Shown here: positions 11,201 through 27,459 of the stretch, in pieces
Layout: the number at the start of each line of letters is the position of its first letter
Numbering within the stretch: position 1 is the stretch's first letter
Assembly (NCBI GenBank): GCA_020137815.1
Contig: CM035354.1
Coordinates: forward strand, 8,406,437-8,470,436
Reading direction: 5' to 3'
Length of the DNA: 64,000 nt
Source of the DNA: Hormiphora californensis
Lineage: Eukaryota > Ctenophora > Tentaculata > Cydippida > Pleurobrachiidae
Program-made: the position numbers and the translations under genes
The notes under the pieces: model-generated
What the model was told of the DNA's origin: nothing
Seen by the model: only the letters and a program-made list of their open reading frames with translations
Databases searched by the model: none

Positions 11201-13985
11201 TAACTTCCGTCCCTTAGTCCCATACACCCATGTGCTCTACATTGATACTTGACAGGTTGAAGCGTTGCTACTGGAGACGAGCTGTAAGAGCGTGGGAACA
11301 GAACGGGATACTAAAGTCCAGGAGACATGTACTGAGATGTCTACAAGGAGTGTCGGTACCCATACCATTGTGGAGTGTCGTGTAGCAGCGTGTGGAACTG
11401 ATACCCCAGTAACCATGGCAACTGTAGCTGTAGGGAGGGGACTGGTCAACAGGGAAACACAGACTAGTGCTGCGGGAAGTTGTGAGAGATCAACAGAGAT
11501 GAAGGGTATGTGGCTCCCTTTATTCATTATCCTCTTTCATCTCGTTATTAAATCATTTCACCCCCCTCCTCTACATTTAGATTCGCTGGAGACGCTGATG
11601 AAGAACTTCCTGATCTCGGATAGTGGTGATCACCGTCTACAATGCACTGAGAAGTGTTATAGAGGACATCGTATCCATAGCAACCTGGTCTCACTAACAT
11701 GTCCAGATCTTGTCAAATCCACAGATTCCCAGTTGAGTTGCCTAGCAACCACCTCACTAGTAGAGTTCTGTTATACTCGCTCCATGGCAACTGTCAGAAA
11801 GGACACTGTCACTGAGTTACTGGAATACGCACAAAGGTAAACATCTCATGATGAACATTTGAAACTAATCAGATACTAAAAGTGTAACACCCTCCCCCTT
11901 TTCTAGGCATGCGATCACAGAGCTAGAAGTGTACCTGAGACGTGAGGTGAGGATTGAGGTTAAGATGGAGACAGAGGAAGGGAGGTATCTGAACCTCAGT
12001 CTCACCTCACAAGATGCAACCCGCCTTACCCAGCGACTCTCCCAACACCATTACAGTCACCTTAGTATGACATCACGTAACAATAGTCAGATATTGGGCA
12101 GTAGCTTTCTCCCCAGTTTGAGTCAGCTCAATGCAACTACTGGAAGTGTGGAACACTTAAAAACAGAAACACAGGCATCCCCTCTTGCCTCTCCAGTAAA
12201 GACTCAAACAGTCACTGTTATTAGTCCTCTCAGGAGACCAGAATCCCCAGTGAGCCCATTGCGGACTCAGCGGCCCATCAGCCCTACCCCTGTCAGCCCA
12301 GTTCGGACCCAACAGCTAGTCAGCCCAGTTCGTACCCAGCAGCCGATTAGTCCCTTGAAACTAATCCTAAAGAGACCCCGTAGTCCAATGGATGTGAGTG
12401 ATGACCTGGTGATAGTGACCCCAACTAAGCCCACTCAACGAATCACCCAGTATTTGCCCAATTAGTCCTGTGGAGATCACTGACGTTTTGGATGAATTCA
12501 GCCCTGCTAAAACGCAGAAAACCACCCTCACCAATGAACCAGACCACTCTGGGACCTCTATTCGGAGAGTCCCTTATTGTATCAGAGAGTCCTCCCTGGG
12601 TCGCCTCCACTCCAGCTCCACCAAACAAGACTACTGATTCCCCGCCACTCTCTCTCAGGTATTAATTTGTGCTAGACACTCTCCCTAGCCTAGGTACCAA
12701 GATAGGTACCAAGATAGGTAGCAAGATAGGTAGCAAGATATAATGTCCATTGACCCTCGCCGTGCTAACCAACTCCCCTTTCTCTCTCAGTGACCACTAC
12801 CCATTGACTCCCTACCCTCGCCGTGCTAACCAACTCCCCTTCTCTCTCAGTGACCACTACCCATTGACCCCCTACCCTCTCAGTGTCCACTACCCATTGA
12901 CTCCCTAGCATCGCCGTGCTAACCAACTCCCCTTCTCTCTCAATTACCACTGCCCACTGCCCATTGACCCCCTACTCCCTACCCTCTCAGTGACCCAGCG
13001 GAAGAGAGTGACCCAGAGTTACAGCAGTTGTTAGACAAACTAACTAAGGCAGGGAAAGCAGCCAGAAAGAAGGAATCAGAGAGTGTGGCTCCCACCACCC
13101 CTATAGCTTCCACCTCAGCCCCCTCCAATGTATCTATCTACCAGAGGACACCTGGGTTTGCCCAGATGGACACACCCAAGCTAAAGGCAGCAGTGGACAA
13201 GTTCGGGCTGAAACAGCTGTCTAAAAAGAAGGCAGTGGCAAAACTAACGGAAATACACAGGTTCCAGAATAGGAAGTTTCTAAAGTGTACAAATGAATCG
13301 GAGGAGGAAGAGACAAGGTAAAAATGAATTTTAATTGTGATTGTCTAGTAGCATCATATTAATCAGGTCCCCTTTCCAGAGCCCCTATTGCTGGAAAGAG
13401 GCGCAGGAAGACGTCCTCTACGAAGGAGAATTCAGTGAGTGCTGACTCCGAAGAGGAAGAAGGGGGAACAAGCAGCACTCGAAACGAGACGAGGAAGGCC
13501 AGCAGAGCAGTTGAGTTGAAATCACAGATAGTGTCAGCAGTTAACTTCGACAGAGATCTGTACAACAGAATACTACATTTTACTCCAATCAAAGTAACGG
13601 AGATACAGGTATGTATCAGGGGGTGGGGTGTTAGTTCTGCATTTAGGCACCATTCACAGTGTGTATGGGTCTCTCTCCCTGAGTGTGGTAATGACTAATT
13701 TCAATACCCGGGGGTGACTTGCCTGGCTAGACTGTGTTTCGGGCGCCCCGCACCCGAAACGCCTACCTTTACAAATGTAAAGGGAGGGTTAGAACATAAC
13801 AAGGGGTGACCTGTGTTTTTTTGTTTCAGGATAAGATAGCCATGAAAGCTGGTGTGATTGCAGTTATCAATGTGCTAGATGAACTGGGTATAACCCACAT
13901 AACCCCTGATCAACCTTCCTCCTCCACTGCTAAGAAAAGCAGACGGGTTCCATCAAAAACTGGTAGAGGATACAAAAAGTCCTGA
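8265..13985 (+). CDS. SLX4: SLX4 structure-specific endonuclease scaffold
   Basis: SLX4 scaffolds SLX1 and other structure-specific nucleases in crosslink repair and Holliday-junction resolution (family knowledge). Seen here: tandem UBZ4-type zinc fingers, CHICNKNLTG..RHINNC (spliced across 9091/9331) and CPICSKVLAGSLQRHLKSC; a SAP-like helix pair (DTPKLKAAVDKFGLKQLSKK, about 13170-13260); and a C-terminal SLX1-binding-type domain (DLYNRILHFTPIKVTEIQ, then VLDELGITHITP). Exons: 8265-9091, 9331-9573, 9721-9826, 9977-10982, 11077-11177, 11256-11505, 11581-11836, 11907-about 12393 or 12465, a piece ending 12659, 12991-13317, 13380-13608, 13830-13985. I see no BTB domain. The weak point is 12394-12659: the frame entering does not match the frame leaving at 12659. 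Either an intron starts at the good GTGAGT at 12394, or there is an indel near 12460. UPP starts 277 bp downstream. Confidence 0.9.
12755..12990 (+). repeat. Minisatellite duplicating an SLX4 3' splice site
   Basis: Units of about 60 bp (words TGACCACTACCCATTGAC, CGCCGTGCTAACCAACTCCC, CTTCTCTCTCAG) repeat three to four times up to the exon starting at 12991. Each unit carries its own branchpoint-like CTAAC, pyrimidine tract and CAG, then TGACC, which resembles the true exon start. Shorter GATAGGTA repeats precede it (12690-12740). Confidence 0.8.
13609..13829 (+). repeat. SLX4 intron with fragment of a dispersed repeat
   Basis: Positions about 13770-13800 (TTTACAAATGTAAAGGGAGG, GTTAGAACATA) match, in inverse orientation, 25210-25250. 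A GTGTTTCGGGCGCCCCGCAC hairpin-like segment precedes it. The remainder is ordinary intron sequence. Confidence 0.55.
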
Positions 13986-14262
13986 TACCCACATCCTATG
14001 TGTACAAACCCTACAGAATGCTTCACCGTTATATTACCACTCCGCTGCTTTTAATATTTAGTTATAGACTGGTTATAAGCCGATTTAGCTATGAAGGAAT
14101 TTATCTAGCTTCACTGTTCGATTTGTTTCTGTTTCTCTCTACCACAGATTTTTAACGTTTTTAATTTATTTTACCACATAAATTTGTAACTTTACCAACT
14201 GTGTTTTATTAACATAATGCCCTACTGGCCTCTGTTTAATACCCCTAACTCTATCTCTAGCT

Positions 14263-17642
<3,380 letters not shown>

Positions 17643-18255
17643 GGAGACAGGGAGAGAGACAATTGTATTTGTAACCACGTGAAATTGTTAGAACGTGTCT
17701 CTGGCAGGGTGAGATCATGTCAGATGGGGTGTTATTGGCAGACAGCGAGCGAGACTTAGTATTGTCCTGACATGAGATATGATACGGCGGGGTGTATCTT
17801 GATATCACGTGTGTATGTTTATCCGAATTATAATCTGTATTTTGAACTTTATTGTATGCTGCTACTAATTAACTGATCCAATTTAAACAAGGTAACCCTA
17901 CTAATGACTTGTCATGTCATTATTAACACGGCAGGTGACAGTCGTAGGGTTGCCTTGTGTGTAAATTAACAAATCCCGGATATTTCAAGTGAAGAAAGTG
18001 AAAAGTAAATACAGCTATGACACACATCCAACATTCCTCATAATTCCACGATATAGATTTCTGTATTCAAATATTATTAATTTATTTAATTAAATAGGCC
18101 AAATAACACATTCTAATCTGCGTAACACTTTCGATGCAGAGGTCTTGTATGGATATTGATCAGTTAACAATTAAAAAGAGCTGTCACAGTTTTGAAATAG
18201 AAATTCTTGCGAGAAAATATCACATAATAAAATCATAATGTCTCTCTTTGTTCTT
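17643..18255. other. Intergenic region between UPP and tetraspanin 3' ends
   Basis: This holds the 3' flanks of two convergent genes. It is AT-rich with TTATTAATTTATTTAATTAA near 18074. I see no further gene. Confidence 0.6.
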
Positions 18256-20483
18256 CTACTTTGCAAAACCACCATGTCCAGGGAAGCTGAGGGTCCTGGA
18301 GGGGTCCTTTGTGTTCCTATACTGGATCGCCAGAATAATTCCAATAAGCTGAAAGTGTACAATTTGTGGTTAATTTCCGGGTCCCCTCCTTGTTGGTGCG
18401 CGCCATTCCATAAGGGGTATAATTGCCATTTCTACTTTGGTAAGCGCTGACAATTTGTGCTTTTGATATTTCCAACATTTCGCGCGCTCCCCCGCCAACA
18501 CATCATTGCGTCACACGAGAGAACCACGTCCAAACCATCAGCAGGGGGGTTTTCAAATTACCTCAGTGAAAGCGAAGAAGAGACCAACGGTTCCGGAAAC
18601 CTTCACGGCATATGAGAACTGCTCCTCGATTTTAGCCTTGCATGGTTCACACCCAACCAGTGTTGAGTTAGCAGCAGTTGAGTTCTCAGGGTGTAGATAA
18701 CATTGCTCCTCTGACGTCAGATAGAGACTGAAATGAGGGAGTGTTAAATAAATCTCGGGTTTTAAAACTACAAAAAACATTAAACAATAAACTTACTCTG
18801 TACAACAGGGAAGGTCGGAGCATCCAGTGACAGGGCCAAGTGCATCTGTAGTGTTCTGGTCATATCCGCAGCAATCGAATGCGTGCTGCACTTCAATGCG
18901 ACTGAAGGGGGGGGGGGGTTATACCTCATGTAACATCGATCAAGTTTGAAAGACAATACGTCGCGTGTAATTGCACACTCACGGCCGCATTTCTCATTAA
19001 TATTAATTCATACAGTACTACTCAAGTTTCAAATGTCTGAGTTTATTCTGACACTCAAAGGTATGGAGTGATTTAGTCTAGAAACTAGAGGTACGGATTC
19101 ATTCCATTCATTACTCACCTAACATTGTTGGCGTTTGCCCAGGATCGGTTCAGAATGTCGTGCTTCTGGTCGTCATTGATAGCAACCAGAGTTATTGAAG
19201 ATGCAAACTGGACAATACACAATAGTCCTAATACAACCATGTACTGTAGAGGGCGGTTAAGGAACAAAACATTTAGAGTTTTTTAATTTTCTATATCGAT
19301 CCCACATTTTATATCTTATTCTATGTAGCCCTTGGGGGGAGCCCTTTCCGGTCCCTAACCACTCCCACACCCCTCCCAATTGGTATAGCTGAATCCAGGG
19401 TAATAAAGGGAGACTTTTCCTACACTATTTATGCCATTTTGGTGTACCGCTGTGTATATCGGACAGCAGTGGGGAGAGTAAACGTGTGATCGGGAGAGAT
19501 AAACAGTAGTGGGAGAGAAAGAAAGATAAAAGGGAGGGAGAGAACAGAAAATTCGACATACACATGCTCTACACAGAGTAAAATGAGATGCGTGTAAAGT
19601 GTTTAGCGCCTATAAATCCAGCCTGATCACAAGATTGTCGCAGCTGGCTGCTGAACTACACAGCGTGTTTAGAAGATGTGACACAGATCTGGTTGTTTCT
19701 ATTTCTTGTATCATTTGTTCTGTTCGAGCTGTCTCTGAACAGGATAGGTAAAAGAATAGCTTGAAGAGAGCGGAAGAAAGTAAAAGAGAATGTGTATTGT
19801 TATAACCACTACACACGGAAAGCTCTCTCATTGTGAGGTCCCTGCTAATAGTGTCACACAGAGCTCATGTACTACACACACTCACGTGGACAATACAATT
19901 TCATCCAACCTTGCCCCTTTGAGACCCCATCTCCTTTCCTACCATACTATGCCACCATCCCCACCCATGTTACTTCCCCCCTAATTCCCCACCCACTGTG
20001 TCTGAGATATAGCACGGTAAAGGATACGAAGAAGAGCATGACTTGATGATGGTGTAGAGCACCACACAGGCCCAGGAAGGAGAAGAGGAAGAGGAACGCC
20101 CCCACAGCAATCAGTGATGCAATCAAGCTGTAACTCGTGAAGTAGTTCATGGAGTAGGCAAACGCTGGAACTGCAATCAATACCAGAGCTATCAACTGAA
20201 ATTAGAGGGAGGGGAATTAGTATAGGGGTGGGTGGGGGGAGGGTAGGGGTGGGTAGGGGAATTAGGGATTAGTTTCTTGATTTCCATTGTATTATTATTG
20301 AAGATGGAATTTTAAGAAGTTGATATGCATGTTAAATCACGAGGGGCCACTAATTACAAAGATTGCTTGGCTACTTAGGTCTACCAAGAGGGGCGACTCA
20401 TATTGATACCTATTACCTACCATGTAAAGTATGTTGAGCAGAACAAGACTGCTTTTCAGTCTGGTGAAGGAACAGCAACCCAT
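18256..20483 (-). CDS. Tetraspanin
   Basis: Four-pass membrane organiser of the plasma membrane or endosomes (family role). Exons, reading on the minus strand: 20483-20421, 20195-20028, 19243-19119, 18901-18797, 18727-18562, 18348-18256; all phases fit and the product is 239 residues. Start MGCCSFTRLKSSLVLLNILY (TM1). TM2 is VGAFLFLFSFLGLCGAL with its usual GxxG pattern. TM3 is YMVVLGLLCIVQFASSITLV. The large extracellular loop has the hallmark CCG (FDCCGYDQ), a PCC pair and the GC motif (LVGCEPC). TM4 is VSGTVGLFFAFTELIGIILA, and a short tail ends GHGGFAK. NST motifs in the loop are possible N-glycosylation sites. Specific subfamily not assigned. An acceptor-like CTACTTTATAG lies 17 bases before the ATG. 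Confidence 0.94.
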
Positions 20484-20860
20484 GGTGAACTTTCTAATTC
20501 CTATAAAGTAGAGCAACTTTTTGAAAAGTATATCATAACAAAACAAGTAGTAGATTTCAATTTCGAGCCAATTCAGAAGACAAACTGTCACAATTACACA
20601 CTGGTACGGGAGAGACATTTCAGATATGGTTTTAATGTGTGAGCATTTACAGCCTGTCTCACACAAACAAACGTACACACAGAGGTCGGAAAGTTGAGGG
20701 CAATCGACCCTTGTTATAGGGCCACTATTGAGACGGCTGGCATTTGGCAAGGATAATGTAATCATGTAATATCACTGGACACTATTATAGCTGATATTAA
20801 TTGCGGGATATTTCATCCGCGATATTATCGCGATTAGTTATCCGCGATGGAAATTATGAA

Positions 20861-21250
20861 GAAAGGAGGTGACAAAAATGTGGTGTTTGAACTGAGAGAA
20901 CAAGAGCAACAGGAAACGCGAAACGATCAGAGTGCAATGAGGTTTCCGGGAAGTATGACACGAAGTGGTAACCATGTGTACGGGCCTCCGCAAGCAACTT
21001 TAAAAGTGGACTTTTTCAGTGACAATGGGCCATTTCTAAGCTTATTAGGGACACATTGGCATTATCTAAGCTGTGTAAAGACCACTGGGGAGTAGGAGAA
21101 TGGCTGTGAGTGATTGTTGAATGTTAAAGGAAGAAAGAGGGGACAAAAATGTGGTGTTTGAACTGAGAGAGCGAGAGCAACAGGAAACGTTGGCAAACGC
21201 CGCTGGCCCCCGCAGCGTGGGATAAGGAATTAGGCAGCGCTTTTCAAAAG
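20861..21250. repeat. Direct repeat pair and dispersed-repeat fragment
   Basis: A segment of about 50 bp (GTGGTGTTTGAACTGAGAGA, GCAACAGGAAACG) occurs at 20870-20920 and again at 21145-21192. It is followed by GTGGGATAAGGAATTAGGCAG, related to repeats near 1800 and 24180. No gene is supported here; the small ORFs are incidental. Confidence 0.7.
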
Positions 21251-21759
21251 TCGGTTTTGCTTTTTTAAGTTTTTTACTTTTAAAAATCGACAGGAGGGTT
21301 ACAAGGGTGACCTCGCTCCGACTTCTATGATCCAAGCACGGGTGTGACCAATGAGAGCGCGCCCGCCGGCCCCGTACTGTCCAGTACTTATACAGCCGGA
21401 TTTTCTGTCTACGAACCACTTCAACTTCATCAAGATTACAAGATTACAAGATTACAAGATTAAAATTATATTTATAATGTCAATAAATTAAATAAATGTA
21501 ATCATTGACACCCCGCTACACTAAACATATTGGTTCACAAATATTAAAAATATATATGTCCAACATGCGGACGTTTCCGCCCGTAGCTACCTCTAGCTGG
21601 GTTATCTCGTCTAATTCAAACACTCTTCAATATCACATTGTATGTACAAAAAACAGAATCAATAAACTGTCGTGATAACAAGTGATGAGTAGCGTGTAGA
21701 AGGGATGTTGTAAATAGTTTGTAGAATGAGGAATGAGGATGTGCTCGATATGGAGCAGT

Positions 21760-22455
21760 GCAAGGAAAAGGACCCAGGGATCGATGTGGAGGAGGTAGGA
21801 GTAAAGGACCCAGGGATCGATGAGAAGCAAGGTAGGAGTAAAGGACCCAGGGATCGATGTGGAGGAGGTAGGAGTAAAGGACCCAGGGATCGATGTGGAG
21901 GAGGTAGGAGTAAAGGACCCAGGGATCGATGTGGAGGAGGTAGGAGTAGAGGACCCAGGGATCGATGTGGAGCAAGGTAGGGAAAGGACCCAGGGATCGA
22001 TGTGGAGCAAGGTAGGCCGTAGGGAAAGGACCCGGGAATCGATGTGGAGGAGGTAGGAGTAAAGGACCCAGGAATCGATGTGGAGGAGGTAGGAGTAGAG
22101 GACCCAGGGATCAATGTGGAGTGAAAGTAGGAGTAAAGGACCCAGGGATCGATGTGGAGGAGGTAGGAGTAAAGGACCCAGGAATCAATGTGGAGGAGGT
22201 AGGAGTAGAGGACCCAGGGATCAATGTGGAGTGAAAGTAGGAGTAAAGGACCCAGGGATCGATGTGGAGGAGGTAGGAGTAGAGGACCCAGGGATCGATG
22301 TGGAGGAGGTAGGAGTAAAGGACCCAGGGATCGATGTGGAGGAGGTAGGAGTAAAGGACCCAGGGATCGATGTGGAGGAGGTAGGAGTAGAGGACCCAGG
22401 GATCGATGTGGAGGAGGTAGGGGTAAAGGACCCAGGGATCGATGTGGAGGACCGA
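21760..22455. repeat. 36-bp minisatellite
   Basis: About 19 tandem units of about 36 bp built on GGACCCAGGGATCGATGTGG and AGGAGGTAGGAGTAAA. Because the unit is a multiple of three and lacks stops, several frames on both strands stay open. Those ORFs (Arg/Gly/Asp-rich or Pro/Ser/Ile-rich) are artefacts of the repeat. Confidence 0.95.
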
Positions 22456-22629
22456 GGAGGTAGGATCACAAAGTCACACATACTTCCATCGTATGCCCGT
22501 TTGAGGCTTGAGCTCTTAGCTCCCTCCCGCTAGCTTGGTTAGGGCTTTTGTCAACAAGCTATTGGGGAGTGGAGACGATGGAACCCTGTCACACCCGTGC
22601 TTGGATCATAGAAGTCGGAGCGAGGTCAC

Positions 22630-23420
22630 CCCGGAAAACGTTAAAATCTGGGTGCCTTTCATTGCTAACAATTCGTAGTTTTAGCGCGCGCGACGGGTTA
22701 GGGCTATCCGTTAGGGTCTGGTTAGGGTTTGGTTTGGGGTTATCGGTTAGGGCTATCGATTCTCTATCAGTTACCGTTTAGTTTACTCAAATTGGCCATG
22801 TGGTTGCGTGGCTATAGCCGTTTGAAAAAAGTCGGTCTAAGTGTACTCTTTTGGTAGCGCGCACCTGTAAACAGGCCGCAAGGCACCCAGATTATAATCG
22901 CACCCGGTCACCTCTCAAAGTTCAAACCCTCCTGTACCCAATGGACCCAGCCTTGCTTCGCCCCTGCTCCTGTTGGTTTGTTTAAAAACCCGCGAAAAAA
23001 CCCGCGAAAAAACAAACAAAATCGCTTTTTAAAGTGCGTTTCAAACGACTTGACCTGAGATTCCTGGAAATTCAGGATTTCCCCTTTGTAAATACACGCG
23101 CAATGCGCCAAATTCCAAGAATTACGGGTCAAGTCGCTTGAAACGGAAAACGTTAAAATCTGGGTGCCTTTCATTGCTAACAATTCGTAGTTTTGGCGCG
23201 CGCGACGGGTTAGGGCTATCCGTTAGGGTCTGGTTAGGGTTTGGTTTGGGGTTATCGGTTAGGGCTATCGATTCTCTAACTGATACCGTTTAGTTTACTC
23301 AAATCGGCCATGTGGTTCCATGGCTATAGCCGTTTGAAAAAAGTCGGTCTAAGTATACTCTTTTGGCAGCGCGCACCTGTAAACACGCTGCAAGGCACCC
23401 AGATTATAATCGCGCCCGCT
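22630..23420 (+). mobile_element. Two copies of a TTAGGG-bearing repeat
   Basis: Two units of about 280 bp, near 22633-22910 and 23145-23415, share CGTTAAAATCTGGGTGCCTT, the GGTTAGGGCTATCCGTTAGG tract and the CACCTGTAAACA end. They belong to the family with GTTAnnATCTGGGTG ends. The spacer (22915-23140) contains GCGAAAAAACCCGCGAAAAA and a CAAGTCGYTTGAAACGS inverted pair near 23040-23140. Confidence 0.7.
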
Positions 23421-23452
23421 TGAAACGGACTTCAAAGTGGATTGATGCAGCT

Positions 23453-23965
23453 GCACTAGGGATCCCTAAAAAAGTTCAGTATTTACACAGCGTTTACACA
23501 GTCTTTACACAGTCGTTACACCCAGAGCGCCCGCGCCGCTCTGGGTGTAAAGACTGCGTCTTCCGCACTCGATTTGCAGCGTTTTCGGAAACTTTTTTCG
23601 CCGCAGCACTCAATTGTGCAGCACACAATCCAATATTTTCTTAGAAAAAGCCGCAAAACGCAGCACGCGCCGCTCTGGGTGTAACGACTGTGTAAAGACT
23701 GTGTAAACTCTGTGTATAGTCGGATTTTTTGAAACTGTCACCCCCCTGAAATAACAAATTTGTCATATCTCAGGTTCCTGATAAGATAGAGACTTGAAAT
23801 TTGGAGGTTCGGAAGAACTTAGCAAGATCTTTATAACCTCCAAATTTCAAGTCTCTATCTCATCAGGAACCGGACTTATGGTCATTTAAAGAAATTTGAA
23901 AACTCAGGGGGGGTGACAGTTTCAAAAAATCCGACTTTAAATACTGAACTTTTTTAGGGATCCCT
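23453..23965. mobile_element. Nested palindromic element
   Basis: The outer arms AGGGATCCCTAAAAAAGTTC and GAACTTTTTTAGGGATCCCT enclose the whole segment. An inner palindrome at about 23718-23935 has ends AGTCGGATTTTTTGAAACTG and its inverse. At its centre is the core CCTGATAAGATAGAGACTTG, with its inverse CAAGTCTCTATCTCATCAGG about 50 bp away. The left third also carries a TTTACACAGTCGTTACACCC hairpin. No ORF of note. Confidence 0.8.
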
Positions 23966-24221
23966 CTGAAATCGCAGCGCGCGGCTTAAGAAAAGGCTGA
24001 AATTCGGCAGCTCCGTTCCGAACAAAACACGCGCGTTCCATTTTACGCGTAAATTGGCATCGTAAACTGTTTTGTTTCAGATCGCGAAATTTGTGAATTT
24101 CTTTTAAAAAAAACGTTAAAATTTTAAGAAAAGATTAAAATTTGGTGTGCCGTTTTAATTGTTTTCGGCTTGAAAAGCACTGCCTTATCCCGCGGGGGCC
24201 AGCAGCGTTTGCCAAGTTTTC

Positions 24222-24672
24222 GGCCAGCGTTAAAATCTGGGTGTTTCGTGAGTACTGACAAACGGTTTTTAGGGTTAGGGCTAAAGTAAGGTCAGGGTTT
24301 GGGTTGGGGATAGGCCTTGACATTTCCTACCACTTTGAATTAGCCAAAACAGTTGAGTGGTTTGGCGATTTGAGCCATTTTAGTGAATCAACTTTTTTGG
24401 CAGCGCGCACAGGCTACGAAACGACGATCTGTTTGTTTGCGATCTGGGTGTTTGGTGGCCGGTTTACAGGTAAGCGCTTCCAAAAAAGTTGATTCACTAA
24501 AATGGCTCTAACCGCCAAACCACTCAACCATTTTTGCTAATTCAAAGTTTATCTGGTAGGAAATGTAAAATGGTAAGGCCTAACCCCAACCCAAACCCTA
24601 ACCCTACTTTAGCCCTAACCCTAAAAAACCGTTTGTCAGCACTCACCTAATACCCAGATTTTAACGCTGGCC
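24222..24672. mobile_element. Head-to-head pair of TTAGGG-like MITEs
   Basis: GGCCAGCGTTAAAATCTGGG begins the segment and its inverse ends it at 24672. Each half carries TAGGGTTAGGG-type sequence, the TTTGGCGATTT / CCGCCAAACC word and AAAAAAGTTGATTCACTAAA. The two halves are inverted around about 24420-24460, so this is either two insertions or one large palindrome. Confidence 0.75.
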
Positions 24673-25330
24673 TAAATTTGGACCAATCGTGGTGTACGTT
24701 TATTATCTAAGACCCCGGTGTCGGCTTGTTGTTTCTTCTTTTTTAAATGTGGAATGCACTGCAGCACCCTTTGAATTTTGAAAAGCAACGTTTCCCGACA
24801 GCCCCCTTATGCCTGCCCGCAGCGTATGCAAACGCGAACGTTAAAATCTGGGTTTTCTATACGAAACAGTATATTTTGTTTCAACTGTTGACACTCCCTG
24901 GGTTTCGGAAAGTTTATTTCTTCGATTTCTCGGGATTGATGATGATGATGATGAACCTTTTATGATTGTGTAATAAAGTGTTTTCAATAAGTTCATTAAA
25001 CCGGCCATATCATGAGAAACGTAAAAAGGGGGTGAACAAAGAGGATGTTATACTCCCCTCGTATCTCGTGACACGGAAGTCGGAATCCATCGTCAAAGGG
25101 GCCTCATCCCTAACTACACGTCACGTGAGCCGCTTTAGAAGGCTTGTTAGTGGTGGGGGCGTTACTTCGATCGACCGATCAAAACGGCGTTCTCCTAGCA
25201 CTAACAATGCATTGCTATGTTCTAACCCTCCCTTTACATTTAAGGGTTTGCGGGCGGGGTGCGTGAAGGGTGGACCTCGTACCCAAAGAGCGAACTGGAG
25301 ATGATAATAATAATTTTTACTGTGTGCATG
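24673..25330. repeat. Repeat fragments, no gene
   Basis: Near 24838 a further CGTTAAAATCTGGG end of the MITE family is seen. Positions 25115-25250 are the inverted copy of the repeat at 1597-1690 and 13770-13800. ORFs here overlap these repeats and have no family likeness. Confidence 0.6.
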
Positions 25331-27427
25331 TTAAAAAGTGAGATAAATTTGAATTGAAATGAATTGAATTTTAATTCTTTCCCTGCAATAACTTAATTGT
25401 CTCAGTCGGTTTCAGTTGTCCATAAACAACTTCCATCAAACTAAAACCGGATCATCGCAACGGCCCAGAGGCCAGAAATCAGTTTTAGTTACGGGTGTGC
25501 CCCGAGCACTTCAAGTTATCTCTAATACTTTTTTAGTGGTGAGGTTTAACCAAAAAAAGAAATGATATAAAGTTTCATGTTGAGAGCTGTTACTTTCTAG
25601 TGTAACACCAACAGACATGGTCGATTACCAAGAAATAAAAGGGGAATTTGCCACACAGATCAGAGCCCCTTTTTCGAATATTGGACGACAAAAAATTCGA
25701 TAGTCGAAAAGTTTTATGTATCTTGTCAAATGTCAGCCTTTTTTCCAGATTGACTCACAGATGTAGAAACAAATATGGTTAGCAGACTGCAGATGGTGAA
25801 GATTACAGGTGGAGGAGGCGGTTGAATGAAGTCCACGCCGGGACACTTAGGATCAAAAGAAGGTATGGGGAATGATGGAATATAGGGCAACATAGCAAGA
25901 CACAGTAATTGATGACCGAGCGGGCAAAAAATACTTGACACCCTTTATATCTTTCTAAAGGTAAATGGACTACACACCACACACCACACACAAATACAAC
26001 TAACACCATGCCGCGAAAACTAAACCTGTATCTACGTCCCAGGGAAAAACGAAGAAAGAGAGGGGTGGGACAAGGAGGATGACTTAGGAACGTGAAAGAA
26101 AACGTAAAAAAGTAAAGGAACGACAAGATATGATGGAACAATTTGGGGATCATTCTCTATCATAATGATCAACTTTCAATTAACGAGAAGCAGATCCTGA
26201 AACAGATGGTGAAGCGTTTCTCCCGGCTAATTATGACAATTGTCACCTTTTGGGAGGTTAGGGAGGTAGGTTGCTGCGGGCCTCCCTCTTATGAGTGTCA
26301 ACAATTGTGTGAATGAATGAATGTTGATGAGAATGTGTGTGTGAAATCACAATGTAGCTTATATATAGCCAAACGCGACGGGGCGGGGTGAGGAGCGGGA
26401 AAAGGGAGAAGGAGAGAAGCGAAACGAAGAAGATAGAAGGGCCTCGGACCCACTGTTGCACTACCCTAGATGAGAGGTGGACAGGAGCAGGAACGACCAT
26501 ATAGAAGTAAAGAACATAAGTTCGTTAGATGGAATGGAAGAAAGGGTGAGACACAAGAGAATCATTGCCGATGCAGGGAGAATAGGGGCACAGTCAATAA
26601 AAGAAGGAAGGAGGGACTTTGGAAATGTGCGCCTTCCAGGCAGAGCGAGCAGAGTTTTTCCTATTCCTTCTAGGAATATGTATGAGCTACACGCCTATGA
26701 GCTTTGCTCTTTGTCGTACGAGACTGAGCCAGTAGAAGGATCAAGCTAGATATAAAGAGAATTACTAACGAGTCTTTCCTTAGTAGTTATATGATCCCAG
26801 AGATGAGCCCAGACTCACCAGTAAGCCAGATGGATTGTAGCAGTTATGAGAGAGTCTCAGTTGTTAGAGATAGAGAGCAGAGGGATCCGTGACGAAGGAT
26901 GGAGAGGGGGGAGCTAACCACCTTTTAGTTATTCCTGTCAATCGTAGGACTATAGTCAGTGAGCGCAAGTATTGTTTGCTAGGAGCAGTCCCGATTCTGC
27001 TTCGGTTTTCTCCATTTCGACCCGCTGCTTTAGCCTTTAGATATAAAAGTCAAGAGAACCTCTTCAGAATCTTTCTGTCCATTAGCCTGTCCAGAAGAGC
27101 CACTTGTTCTCCCATGCCGAACTTTGAAAAGTCTATAACGGGAATGAGTTCTAATGGAGCTTTTGGTGATGCTTGGGGCAGTAGGGGAGAATAGTAAAAA
27201 GAGAGAGAGAGGGAGAGAGACAGAGCGAGAGAGAGAGAGAGAGAGAGAGAGATGAGAGAGAGCTATGGAAAGAGAGGGAGAGAGAGTCAGGAGAGGCAGA
27301 AGAGAGAGAGTATAGAGATCGAGAGTAGCTGTAGAGAGGCTCGATGTTGTCTAGCTAGATCTCTATACTCTCGATTCTCTCTCGAGATCGCCGCGCTCGC
27401 TCTCTCTATCTCCTCTCGCTCTCTGAT

Positions 27428-27459
<32 letters not shown>

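Noticed and set aside
21616-22533. Long ORFs on both strands (Arg/Gly-rich and Pro/Ser/Ile-rich)
   Set aside because: They are translations of the 36-bp minisatellite in several frames; the unit length is a multiple of three and has no stop.
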